A stretch of DNA of 59,569 nucleotides, from assembly GCA_025458105.1 (NCBI GenBank), contig JALOTD010000005.1, positions 1 to 59,569 of the forward strand, in the 5' to 3' direction. This stretch comes from Tabrizicola sp. (GTDB lineage: Bacteria; Pseudomonadota; Alphaproteobacteria; Rhodobacterales; Rhodobacteraceae). Shown here piece by piece: positions 24,695 through 30,375 of this stretch; within the stretch, counting starts at the first letter, position 1; each line of letters opens with the position of its first letter. The notes below the pieces were generated by a model. It was not told where the DNA came from. It saw only the letters and a list, made by a program, of their open reading frames with translations, and made no database searches. The translations under genes and the position numbers were made by a program.

Positions 24695-24966
24695 CCCGGT
24701 GGGGCATCCTGGCGGCCGTCTTCGGCGTCCTGGTGGCCGGGGCGCTGGCCCTCGAGCTGAAGGACACGCGGGCCGAGCTGGCGGCGGCCGAGGCGCGGGC
24801 GGCGGCCTTTGAAGAGGCGGCGCGCATTCATCGGCGGCACGTGGTGCAGCTCGAGGCGGCGAAGGCCGAGGCGGGCGCGCTTGATCGGGAATTGCAGGAA
24901 GGGGAAGGGGCCGATGCGGCTTTGTCTGATTACCTTGTGCGGGGCGCTGGGCGCGTGTGGCCCTGA
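24691..24966 (+). CDS. Rz-like inner-membrane spanin
   Basis: This protein of about 91 residues starts at GTG 24691. It has an N-terminal TM helix (ILAAVFGVLVAGALALEL) followed by a long Ala/Glu/Arg coiled coil (KDTRAELAAAEARAAAFEEAARIHRRHVVQLEAAKAEAGALDRELQEG). This is the architecture of the i-spanin Rz, which bridges the periplasm to fuse inner and outer membranes at the end of lysis. A lipoprotein gene (Rz1-like) starts inside its 3' end in another frame, the classical nested spanin arrangement. Confidence 0.8.
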   Translation: MTRWGILAAVFGVLVAGALALELKDTRAELAAAEARAAAFEEAARIHRRHVVQLEAAKAEAGALDRELQEGEGADAALSDYLVRGAGRVWP

Positions 24967-25138
24967 CCCGGCGGCCCTGGTGCCCCCGGATATGCTGGCA
25001 CCCTGCCCCGGATGGCAGGGGCGGACGCCCGCGACTGAAGGCGAGTTGATCCGCGCGGGCGCGGCCGAGAAGGCCGGGCGGCAATGCGCGAACCTGAAGC
25101 TTGCCGGGGTGGCGGAAATCCTTGGGGGGCCGCAATGA
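24914..25138 (+). CDS. Rz1-like outer-membrane spanin lipoprotein
   Basis: This protein of about 74 residues starts at ATG 24914, 53 bp inside the Rz-like gene and out of phase with it. The signal MRLCLITLCGALGAC ends in the lipobox LGAC with Cys15, followed by a proline-containing mature part (GPDPAALVPPDMLAPCPGWQGRTPATEGE). These features fit an o-spanin anchored in the outer membrane. The gene ends in an ATGA overlap with the next gene. The frame extends further upstream, but only this start gives the lipoprotein signal. Confidence 0.78.
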   Translation: MRLCLITLCGALGACGPDPAALVPPDMLAPCPGWQGRTPATEGELIRAGAAEKAGRQCANLKLAGVAEILGGPQ

Positions 25139-25470
25139 AACATGACCCCTTCCGCCGCCTGTCGCGGATCATGTGCGAAGCCCTCGAGCTGCACCTGAAG
25201 GAAGGCGCGCGGCCGAGGGTGCCCGATGCCGGCGCGATCCTGTGGCGGTGCTTTGCCGATCTATGCGAGGGGCGGCGGTTTGGACCTTCCGGCCCCGATC
25301 CGATCAGCCTGGCCGAAATCCTGGCCTGGGCCGAGCTGCACAAGATGCCCTTCGGCCCGCGTCATGTCCTGGTGATCCGCGACCTGGATAGGGTTTGGCT
25401 GAAGGACGCGACGGCGAAGCCGGAAGCGCAGCCCCTCACCCCGCAAGGCTTTGATGCTGTCTTCGGCTAG
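25135..25470 (+). CDS. Phage protein of unknown function after the lysis cassette
   Basis: This 111-residue protein has no recognised domain. Features are FRRLSRIMCEALELHLKEGARPRVPDAGAILWRCFADLCEGRRFGPSGPDPISLAEILAWAELHKMPFGPRHVLVIRDLDRVWLKDA. It is mostly helical with conserved-looking Trp and Pro residues and no membrane segment. It is the last gene of the rightward late block. Its TAG stop lies in a CTAG sequence shared with the stop of the convergent membrane-protein gene at 25467, so the two genes meet exactly. Confidence 0.6.
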   Translation: MKHDPFRRLSRIMCEALELHLKEGARPRVPDAGAILWRCFADLCEGRRFGPSGPDPISLAEILAWAELHKMPFGPRHVLVIRDLDRVWLKDATAKPEAQPLTPQGFDAVFG

Positions 25471-25691
25471 ACGATCTTCCGAGCGTTGTTCCGCGCTTCC
25501 CGTTCGGCCGCTTCCCGGCGCTTGTCGTCGTCTTCGCGGTATTGAAGCAACCGGCCGAGGCCGAGGGCGAGAACGCCCGCCCCGAAGGCGGCGGCGGCCG
25601 TGGTTTCATGCATCGCGCTACGGGCAGAAATCAGGATGAAGGCGGCGGCGGCGATTTGCAGCCAACCGGCAATGGTCACTAGCCAAGACAT
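25467..25691 (-). CDS. Small two-helix membrane protein, co-transcribed with the Arc-like repressor
   Basis: This 74-residue protein has two predicted membrane helices (WLVTIAGWLQIAAAAFILISA and TAAAAFGAGVLALGLGRLL) and a highly charged cytoplasmic tail (QYREDDDKRREAAEREARNNARKIV). The repressor stop and this ATG share bases (TAATG at 25691), so the two are translationally coupled. They form the only leftward unit in the prophage and should be expressed in the lysogen. A superinfection-exclusion or other lysogenic-conversion role is plausible but unproven. Confidence 0.6.
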   Translation of the reverse strand: MSWLVTIAGWLQIAAAAFILISARSAMHETTAAAAFGAGVLALGLGRLLQYREDDDKRREAAEREARNNARKIV

Positions 25692-26020
25692 TACGTTTCC
25701 TCTGTCGTGATCAGAAAGACGCCCGGTGCCGTCTCTTTCATGCGGAAGGGTGAACCCATCGCATCAAGGCGAGCGTTGACTTCAGCAAGTCGCCCTATCT
25801 GTTCCGCCCTATCGGCGCTGGAAATTAGATAGTGGATTAGCCCGTCAAGGGAACCCACGTCCGCGCGGGGTGGCGGGTAGTGTTCCGCTAGGGTGGCGAT
25901 GATTTCGGCATTCATGGAACGGCCGTTCCGATCCGCCGCGAGTTTGATCCGTTCCCGCATCCCCTCTGGAAACCGGACGCTAAAGGCATCCGCACCCTGG
26001 CCGGGCCTTAAGATTGACAT
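25691..26020 (-). CDS. Arc-family ribbon-helix-helix repressor
   Basis: This 109-residue protein has an Arc/MetJ-like ribbon-helix-helix domain: AFSVRFPEGMRERIKLAADRNGRSMNAEIIATLAEHYPP (residues about 11-50), with the RFPE strand and the NGRSMNAEI turn typical of P22 Arc/Mnt. The C-terminal 55 residues (SLDGLIHYLISSADRAEQIGRLAEVNARLDAM) may be an oligomerisation helix. An AGAGG site lies 7 nt upstream of ATG 26020. The gene is divergent from another RHH gene at 26120, with inverted and direct repeats between them, as in the immunity region of P22. It is the best candidate for the lysogeny repressor, as no CI-type protein is present. Confidence 0.75.
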   Translation of the reverse strand: MSILRPGQGADAFSVRFPEGMRERIKLAADRNGRSMNAEIIATLAEHYPPPRADVGSLDGLIHYLISSADRAEQIGRLAEVNARLDAMGSPFRMKETAPGVFLITTEET

Positions 26021-26058
26021 TCGAAACCTCTTTTTCTCGCAATGAGTGAATTTTGTGC

Positions 26059-26105
26059 TTGACAGTCAATAATGGCACCATGCAACTAGTGGCACCATGC
26101 CACTA
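26059..26105. promoter_or_regulatory. Operator/promoter region between divergent Arc-like genes
   Basis: TTGACA (26059-26064) could be a rightward -35. TGGCACCATGC occurs twice (26073-26083 and 26090-26100), 17 bp apart. The second copy is the core of a 19-bp inverted repeat, TAGTGGC-ACCAT-GCCACTA (26087-26105). The repeats overlap where the -10 and start site would be, so an Arc-type dimer bound here would block rightward transcription. A matching -10 is weak. Confidence 0.55.
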
Positions 26106-26119
26106 CTAAGGGGTGCACT

Positions 26120-26446
26120 ATGAGGAACGATCAATCCACTATGTTGCGGTGGCCCTCGAGCCTTCGCCAAGCGGTTGCCGAAGAGGCCCGCAAAAACCGC
26201 CGATCTATCAACAGTGAAATTCTTGCCCGGCTTGAAGCGAGTTTCGGCGGCCTCGAGTGGGCGCTGTCCCACCTGATGCCCTGCACCTGCGGGGCCGGGC
26301 GGCCGGACGTGACCTGGTGCGGAAGCGGGCAGCTCGAGGCCCATCACGTTCAATGTCCCTGCGGCAACGGAGTGACAGACGGGACCGAACACGGGGCGGC
26401 CGTCAAGTGGAATGCGCTTATGCGCAGCCGGAGGGCCGCAGCATGA
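26120..26446 (+). CDS. Arc-type RHH domain fused to a Lar-like zinc-ribbon
   Basis: In this 108-residue protein, residues 7-45 form an Arc-like ribbon-helix-helix (MLRWPSSLRQAVAEEARKNRRSINSEILARLEASFGG), similar to the repressor at 25691. Residues about 54-105 have a Cys-rich module (CTCGAGRPDVTWCGSGQLEAHHVQCPCGNGVTDGTE) ending AVKWNALMRSRR, which resembles the zinc-ribbon of Lar-type restriction-alleviation proteins. The fusion would couple DNA binding with a phage-defence or regulatory zinc module. The gene is preceded by AAGGGG 6 nt before the ATG and overlaps the next gene by ATGA. The Lar resemblance is a pattern judgement. Confidence 0.62.
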   Translation: MRNDQSTMLRWPSSLRQAVAEEARKNRRSINSEILARLEASFGGLEWALSHLMPCTCGAGRPDVTWCGSGQLEAHHVQCPCGNGVTDGTEHGAAVKWNALMRSRRAAA

Positions 26447-26701
26447 ACGCGCTTTCGGGTGCTGTCTTGGGCAACTGCCCGGTGTGCGCGGGCGCACCAC
26501 GTGAGCGGCGGCTTCAAGGTGACGTGCTGGCCCGAAGAGGGCGGGTGCGGGGCGGAAAGTTCCCTTGGCATCACGGCGGCCGAGGCGGCGCACTGGTGGA
26601 ACCTTGGGGCGCTTCGCCATACCCCTTCGCCTGGTGCGCGGGCGCTGATCGAACGGGCCGCACGGCGTCTTCTGGAATTGGCAGGGGCGCAACATGGGTG
26701 A
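26443..26701 (+). pseudogene. Second Lar-like zinc-ribbon gene, apparently frameshifted
   Basis: The ATG at 26443 overlaps the previous stop (ATGA) and opens with MNALSGAVLGNCPVCAGAP, whose CPVC pair begins a zinc ribbon. The matching second half (SGGFKVTCWPEEGGCGAESSLGITAAEAAHWWN) is one frame later, beginning near 26500. Together they would give a Lar-like protein of about 85 residues with two Cys pairs and the terminal WWN. A single extra base around 26495-26505 explains the break. It could be a sequencing error, or a GTG start in the second frame (26459) may be used. Confidence 0.5.
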
Positions 26702-26799
26702 GCGCCCCACCCCATGCGGCGGAAGCTGCATCGGTGCTGGCCGCGCCTCGGCCCGTTCCCGTGCAGCTTCCGCACGATAACCCCCGAAAGGAAAAGACC

Positions 26800-27084
26800 A
26801 TGAAGACCGTTTACATGACTGCCCTTGCCCTCTTCGCTGTCTTCGCCGTCCCGGCCCTGGCCGAGACGCCGAACCGCACGACGATGGGGTGGAAGGAGTA
26901 TGCCGAGGCGTCCGGCTGCATCTTCGTTGACAAGGGCGGCTATTCGAACCTGGCCCTTGCCTCGGACCCGTCCGACCCGTGCCCGGCGAAGGTGATCAAC
27001 AGCTTCTGGGGCGTCGGTTCGCGCCTGGTGGACCCGGACGGCGTTCCCGGCAACGGCGACGAATACACCGTCTCGGACAACTGA
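26800..27084 (+). CDS. Small secreted protein encoded in the prophage
   Basis: This 94-residue protein has a clean signal peptide (MKTVYMTALALFAVFAVPALA, cleaved before ETPNRT). The mature part of about 73 residues (TMGWKEYAEASGCIFVDKGGYSNLALASDPSDPCPAKVINSFWG, then LVDPDGVPGNGDEYTVSDN) has two cysteines that could form a disulfide and an acidic end. No family is recognised. The ATG follows GAAAGGAAAAG, a strong ribosome site. It lies within the rightward early/excision block but has no evident phage role, so it may be a moron delivering a periplasmic function. Confidence 0.7.
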   Translation: MKTVYMTALALFAVFAVPALAETPNRTTMGWKEYAEASGCIFVDKGGYSNLALASDPSDPCPAKVINSFWGVGSRLVDPDGVPGNGDEYTVSDN

Positions 27085-27105
27085 TCGGCCCGGCCCTATC
27101 TGTGT

Positions 27106-27126
27106 CCCGCCGCCACGTGCGGCGGG
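27106..27126 (+). terminator. Stem-loop after the secreted-protein gene
   Basis: A perfect 8-bp stem (CCCGCCGC and GCGGCGGG) with loop CACGT lies in the 74-bp gap before the GapR-like gene. No U-run follows, so it could be a Rho-independent-like pause, an RNA-stability element or a processed end. Confidence 0.4.
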
Positions 27127-27158
27127 CATCACATAGGACCGCAACGGAAGGTGCTGCG

Positions 27159-27467
27159 ATGCCCAAGGGCAAGATGAAGGAAACCCCCGAAGATCAAGCC
27201 GTGACGAAAAAGGCCCTCGAGAATTCGGGGGCTGCGCTTCTGGCCTTTGTCGAAGGGATCGAAGAGCTAGACGAACGCGCGGCCGAGCTGAAGGAACAGC
27301 GCAAGGCGAAGCTTGCCGCCGCAAAGTCCGAGGGCTACGACCCGAAGGCAATCAAGCAAGTGATCAAGCGGCGGGCCGAAACCTCGGAACAGGCGGCCGC
27401 GCGGGCCGAGCTTAGCGCGGTGGCGGACCTTTACTTTGTGGCCGTGACCGATGCCGAAAACGCCTGA
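27159..27467 (+). CDS. DUF2312/GapR-like DNA-binding protein
   Basis: This 102-residue protein has the GapR/DUF2312 layout: a first helix LLAFVEGIEELDERAAELKEQRKAKLAAAKSEGYDPKAIKQVIKRRA, then a second helix (ETSEQAAARAELSAVADLYFVAV). In Caulobacter, GapR is a nucleoid-associated protein that binds overtwisted DNA ahead of replication and transcription. A phage copy next to the excisionase and integrase could influence DNA topology during excision or replication. The C-terminal part differs from the chromosomal type, so the exact activity is uncertain. Confidence 0.72.
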   Translation: MPKGKMKETPEDQAVTKKALENSGAALLAFVEGIEELDERAAELKEQRKAKLAAAKSEGYDPKAIKQVIKRRAETSEQAAARAELSAVADLYFVAVTDAENA

Positions 27468-27657
27468 TCTTCTCTTCGCCTCGGAAAGGACCGCCGCCCG
27501 GCTTCTGGATATGAAGCCGGATGATTTCCGCGCCCTGGTGGACCGGGGGCACCTGCCCCCGCCCCGGCGGATCGGGGACGTTGAACGCTTCGACCTGGCC
27601 GAGCTGCAAGCCGTGATCCGGGGCGACCTGATAGGCGGCGGGGAAATGAAGTGGTGA
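27451..27657 (+). CDS. AlpA/excisionase-like helix-turn-helix protein
   Basis: This 68-residue protein is LLFASERTAARLLDMKPDDFRALVDRGHLPPPRRIGDVERFDLAELQAVIRGD. It is a winged helix of the AlpA/Xis type with the PPPRRIGDVERFD wing. It overlaps the GapR-like gene by 17 bp and the integrase GTG by 7 bp. Directly upstream of a tyrosine integrase this is the usual recombination directionality factor. Confidence 0.75.
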   Translation: MPKTPDLLFASERTAARLLDMKPDDFRALVDRGHLPPPRRIGDVERFDLAELQAVIRGDLIGGGEMKW

Positions 27658-28649
27658 AGCCCAAGCGATACCTTTGGGAGAAAAGCCCCGGCGTCTGGTA
27701 TGTCCGGCGCAAGGGGCGTTACTACCGGATCACGGCGGCGCACGGGACCGAAGACTTCGACCGGCAATATTGGGCTATCCTGAAGGGCAACACCCCGGCG
27801 CGCATGAGCTGGAAAGCCCTGGTCGAAGCCTTCCGCGCCTCGGATCGGTGGCGCGACCTTAAGCCCCGCACCCGTGCCGATTACGACAAGTGCTTTGACT
27901 ACATCGTGACCCGGAACGGGGATCGGGACGTGTCCCGCCTCACCCCGCGCGACGTGGTGGCGATGCTGGACGCGAACGCCCATCGGGTGCGGTTCGGCAA
28001 CTATGTGGCGGCCGTCCTGTCTGTCCTGTGTGAGTTCGCGCGGGTGGATTTGGGATGGCTGAAGGACAACCCGGCAAAGGGCGTCCGCAAGCGCAAGGTG
28101 CCCCTCGAGCGGCAAGCCCCGCACCTGGTGCCCGATGATGCCACGGTGAAGCGGTGGCGGGCCGAGGCCCTGCCCCTGCCGCGCCTGATCTTCGAATTGG
28201 GTGTGGGGACCGTCCAGCGGCCGGGCGACCTGCCCCGGTTCCGGTGGGGCGACTATGACGGGGAAAGCTTGCGCCTGGTGCAGGGGAAGACCGGCAAGCC
28301 CCTTCGCCTGCCCGTCACGGCCGAGCTGCGCGAAGCCCTCGAGCTGGCCGCCGCCAATAGCCCGCAAGACCCCTCGGCCGCGATCCTGGTGGGGCCGGAC
28401 GGGGCCGCCATGAAATACCGCTACCTGGCCGCCCTGATGCTGGCCGAGCGGCGGCGCTTGGGCCTCGAGCGGGCCTTTGACCTTCACGGGCTGCGCTTCC
28501 GGGGGGTGCAAGAGCTGGCATGGGCCGGGTGCCCCGATGAAGAGATTGAGGCGTATTCCGGCCATGCTTCGAAGGCGATGGTCCGGCACTACGCGGGGGA
28601 GGCCCGGCAGATCATGCGGGCCAGATCGGCGGCCGAACGGCGGGGGTGA
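27651..28649 (+). CDS. int: Tyrosine-family site-specific integrase
   Basis: This 332-residue phage integrase catalyses recombination between attP and the tRNA-Cys site. Residues 1-45 form an arm-binding beta domain (YLWEKSPGVWYVRRKGRYYRI) and residues about 52-150 the core-binding domain (FRASDRWRDLKPRTRADYDKCFDYI). The catalytic domain has Arg190 in VQRPGDLPRFRWGDYD, Lys in QGKTGKPLRL, His279 and Arg282 in LHGLRFRG, His in YSGHAS and the nucleophile Tyr314 in MVRHYAGEA. All expected residues are present, so the enzyme looks active. It starts at GTG and is followed by the arm-type repeats, the promoter and the tRNA. Confidence 0.95.
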   Translation: MVKPKRYLWEKSPGVWYVRRKGRYYRITAAHGTEDFDRQYWAILKGNTPARMSWKALVEAFRASDRWRDLKPRTRADYDKCFDYIVTRNGDRDVSRLTPRDVVAMLDANAHRVRFGNYVAAVLSVLCEFARVDLGWLKDNPAKGVRKRKVPLERQAPHLVPDDATVKRWRAEALPLPRLIFELGVGTVQRPGDLPRFRWGDYDGESLRLVQGKTGKPLRLPVTAELREALELAAANSPQDPSAAILVGPDGAAMKYRYLAALMLAERRRLGLERAFDLHGLRFRGVQELAWAGCPDEEIEAYSGHASKAMVRHYAGEARQIMRARSAAERRG

Positions 28650-28651
28650 AC

Positions 28652-28695
28652 GGATACGGACCAAAAAAAGAACCTGATACGCAGGCTGATACGGA
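28652..28695 (+). other. Candidate integrase arm-type repeats, right side
   Basis: GGATACGGA (28652-28660), TGATACGCA (28675-28683) and TGATACGGA (28687-28695) are three near-identical repeats between the integrase stop and attR. The same TGATAC core occurs near attL (9519-9525 inverted and 9553-9559), which suggests binding sites for the integrase N-terminal domain. Confidence 0.45.
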
Positions 28696-28724
28696 TTGAC
28701 GGGCAGAGGAAGAAAACCTAATGG
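28696..28724 (+). promoter_or_regulatory. Phage-borne promoter for the reconstituted tRNA-Cys
   Basis: TTGACG (28696-28701) is followed by CCTAAT (28717-28722, 15-nt spacer) or TAATGG (28719-28724, 17-nt spacer), just 12-14 nt before the tRNA first base at 28737. This sequence lies inside the prophage, so the phage would drive the tRNA in the lysogen. The -35 is good and the -10 is modest. Confidence 0.45.
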
Positions 28725-28736
28725 ACACAACAGCGA

Positions 28737-28773
28737 GGCGGGTTGGCGGAGAGGTTACGCAGCGGATTGCAAA
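28737..28773 (+). repeat. attR core within tRNA-Cys
   Basis: This is the second copy of the 37-bp repeat at 9438-9474. It is the 5' half of tRNA-Cys through the anticodon loop. At attR this half must come from the phage and the 3' half (28774-28810) from the host. Confidence 0.88.
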
Positions 28774-28810
28774 TCCGTGTAGACCGGTTCGATTCCGGTA
28801 CCCGCCTCCA
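28737..28810 (+). tRNA. tRNA-Cys(GCA)
   Basis: This tRNA is 74 nt including an encoded CCA. The acceptor stem GGCGGGT pairs with ACCCGCC, and U73 and CCA follow. The anticodon stem GCGGA/TCCGT encloses loop TTGCAAA with anticodon GCA at 28769-28771. The T arm ACCGG-TTCGATT-CCGGT is perfect. The gene is a hybrid of phage 5' half and host 3' half. The encoded bases are normal, so it should be functional. Confidence 0.95.
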
Positions 28811-28895
28811 CTTCTTTTCCCGACATGATCTGAAAATCCGGCTGTCACGCCCGGATTGTGGGCGCGAACAGCGGACTTTCTTGGGTGGCGCGGTG

Positions 28896-30314
28896 TCAGC
28901 TGGCAGCCACCGCCATCCGACATTTGCCTTGTGCCAGTGCTTGGGCAAGGTTGGTGCGGCGGATCAACCGGGACACTTCTTCACGCCGTTCGGCCAGAAG
29001 GGTGGGGTTTCCCGCGACCTCGATGTTTAGGCGCAGCAGAGGCTCGGTATTCGACGACCGCAAGTTGAACCGCCAGTCGTCGAACTCGATGCTGAGACCG
29101 TCGATCTCGTCCAGTGCCGAGGCCCGGCTTTCGTACCGTTCACGGACCGCCGCCATTATCAAGGCCGGATCGGCCACGCGAAAGTTGATCTCGCCGGAGG
29201 ACGGGTGCAGGCGGCGCATGTCGGCGACCTCTGCACCCAAGCTGCGGCCGGTTTTTGACAGAAGCGCAAGGATCAGGAGCAGCGGGATCATGCCGCTGTC
29301 GCAGTACATGAAGTCGCGGAAGTAGTGGTGCGCTGACATCTCGCCGCCGTAGCTGGCGTTCATCCGGCGCATGCAGTCCTTGAGGAAGACATGCCCCACC
29401 GGAGACACGATGGGCTGCCCGCCGCGTTCGGTGACGATGCGCCGGGTGTTCCAGACGACGCGGGGGTCATGCACGATGAACCCCGGCCCATCTCGTTGCA
29501 TCATCGAGCGGGCCAGAAGACCCACGACATATTCGCCGGGTATCGCCGCGCCGGTTTCGTCAAAGAAGAAACAGCGGTCAAAGTCACCGTCCCAGGCCAC
29601 ACCGAAATCGGCCTCGGCTGCCACCACCGCGTTGCCGGTTGCAGCATGGTTCTCTGGCAGCAGAGGGTTCGGGACTCCGTTCGGAAAGGTGCCGTCCGGC
29701 TGGTGATGGACGCGCGTGATCTCAAGGCATACCCCGCGCAGCGCAAGGGCGTCAGCAATGGCGTCGAAGGTCGGGCCAGCGGCTCCGTTGCCGGCATTGA
29801 CGACCAGTCGCAGCGGGGCCAGCTCTGTCGTGTCGACAAAGGACAGGACACGGTCGACATAGTATCCCCGAACATCTGCGGGCTGGATATGTCCCGCGGG
29901 ACGGTCGTCATCGGTGCAGGGCGGCGCTTCGACAAGATGTTCGATCCTGCGAAACTCGGCGCCCGTCAGCGGTCGCGCACCGGGGCCGATCAGCTTGAAG
30001 CCGTTGTATTCGATGGGGTTGTGTGACGCGGTCACCATGATCCCCGCGCCCGCGTCGAGATGGTCGGTCGCGAAATAGACCTCTTCCGTCCCGCACAGGC
30101 CAAGATCGTGAACGAGCACTCCCTCGGTCACAAAGCCATGTGCCAGGGCGGCGGCGAGGTCGGGCGAACTTTCGCGGACATCACGCCCGATCACGACTGT
30201 TTTCGGTGACAGGCAGCGCGCGACCGCCCGCCCCAGACAATAGGCAAAGTCGGCGTCAATCTCGGTGTCCAGTTTTCCGCGAATGTCATAGGCCTTGAAG
30301 GCTGCAAGCGGCAT
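28896..30314 (-). CDS. manB: Phosphomannomutase/phosphoglucomutase
   Basis: This protein of about 472 residues interconverts hexose 1- and 6-phosphates, probably Man-6-P to Man-1-P for GDP-mannose. The active-site serine is in GIMVTASHNPIEYNGFKLIG. The metal loop is WDGDFDRCFFFDE, the sugar-binding loop GGEMSAHHYFRD and the phosphate-binding loop FNLRSSNTEPLLRLNIEV. ATG 30314 (MPLAAFKAYDIRG) is preferred over 30320 because AGGAG then stands 8 nt upstream. It lies at the downstream end of the minus-strand polysaccharide cluster next to manC. The cluster points to mannose, but glucose activity cannot be excluded. Confidence 0.9.
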   Translation of the reverse strand: MPLAAFKAYDIRGKLDTEIDADFAYCLGRAVARCLSPKTVVIGRDVRESSPDLAAALAHGFVTEGVLVHDLGLCGTEEVYFATDHLDAGAGIMVTASHNPIEYNGFKLIGPGARPLTGAEFRRIEHLVEAPPCTDDDRPAGHIQPADVRGYYVDRVLSFVDTTELAPLRLVVNAGNGAAGPTFDAIADALALRGVCLEITRVHHQPDGTFPNGVPNPLLPENHAATGNAVVAAEADFGVAWDGDFDRCFFFDETGAAIPGEYVVGLLARSMMQRDGPGFIVHDPRVVWNTRRIVTERGGQPIVSPVGHVFLKDCMRRMNASYGGEMSAHHYFRDFMYCDSGMIPLLLILALLSKTGRSLGAEVADMRRLHPSSGEINFRVADPALIMAAVRERYESRASALDEIDGLSIEFDDWRFNLRSSNTEPLLRLNIEVAGNPTLLAERREEVSRLIRRTNLAQALAQGKCRMAVAAS

Positions 30315-30375
30315 GATCATCTCTCCTCACAGGGGGGGGCAGGAAACCAGACGGGCCAGGCCCGTCCGGCAAACT

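Larger units (their letters stand above)
9438..28773 (+). mobile_element. Compact (about 19.3 kb) tailed-phage prophage integrated in tRNA-Cys
   Basis: A 37-bp direct repeat at 9438-9474 and 28737-28773 bounds a block with a tyrosine integrase at its right end. The block encodes HK97-type portal, protease-capsid fusion, connector proteins, tail tube, P27 small terminase, large terminase, tape measure, tail tip proteins and a full lysis cassette, so the element is a siphovirus-like prophage and not a remnant. Nearly all genes read rightward. Only a repressor-like gene and a small membrane-protein gene read leftward. No primase, helicase, recombinase or DNA polymerase is seen, so replication would lean on the host beyond the O-like initiator. 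CTCGAG is strongly over-represented relative to the flanks. One small gene (26443-26701) appears frameshifted. Confidence 0.93.

Noticed and set aside
26694..26780. A 28-codon frame MGERPTPCGGSC after the Lar-like gene
   Set aside because: It overlaps the previous stop and has a fair ribosome site, but it is too short and without any recognisable feature.
9438..28773. GAATTC enrichment in the prophage (about 10 sites against about 7 in the flanks)
   Set aside because: The difference is small for the lengths involved and may follow from codon choice. It is far weaker than the CTCGAG signal.
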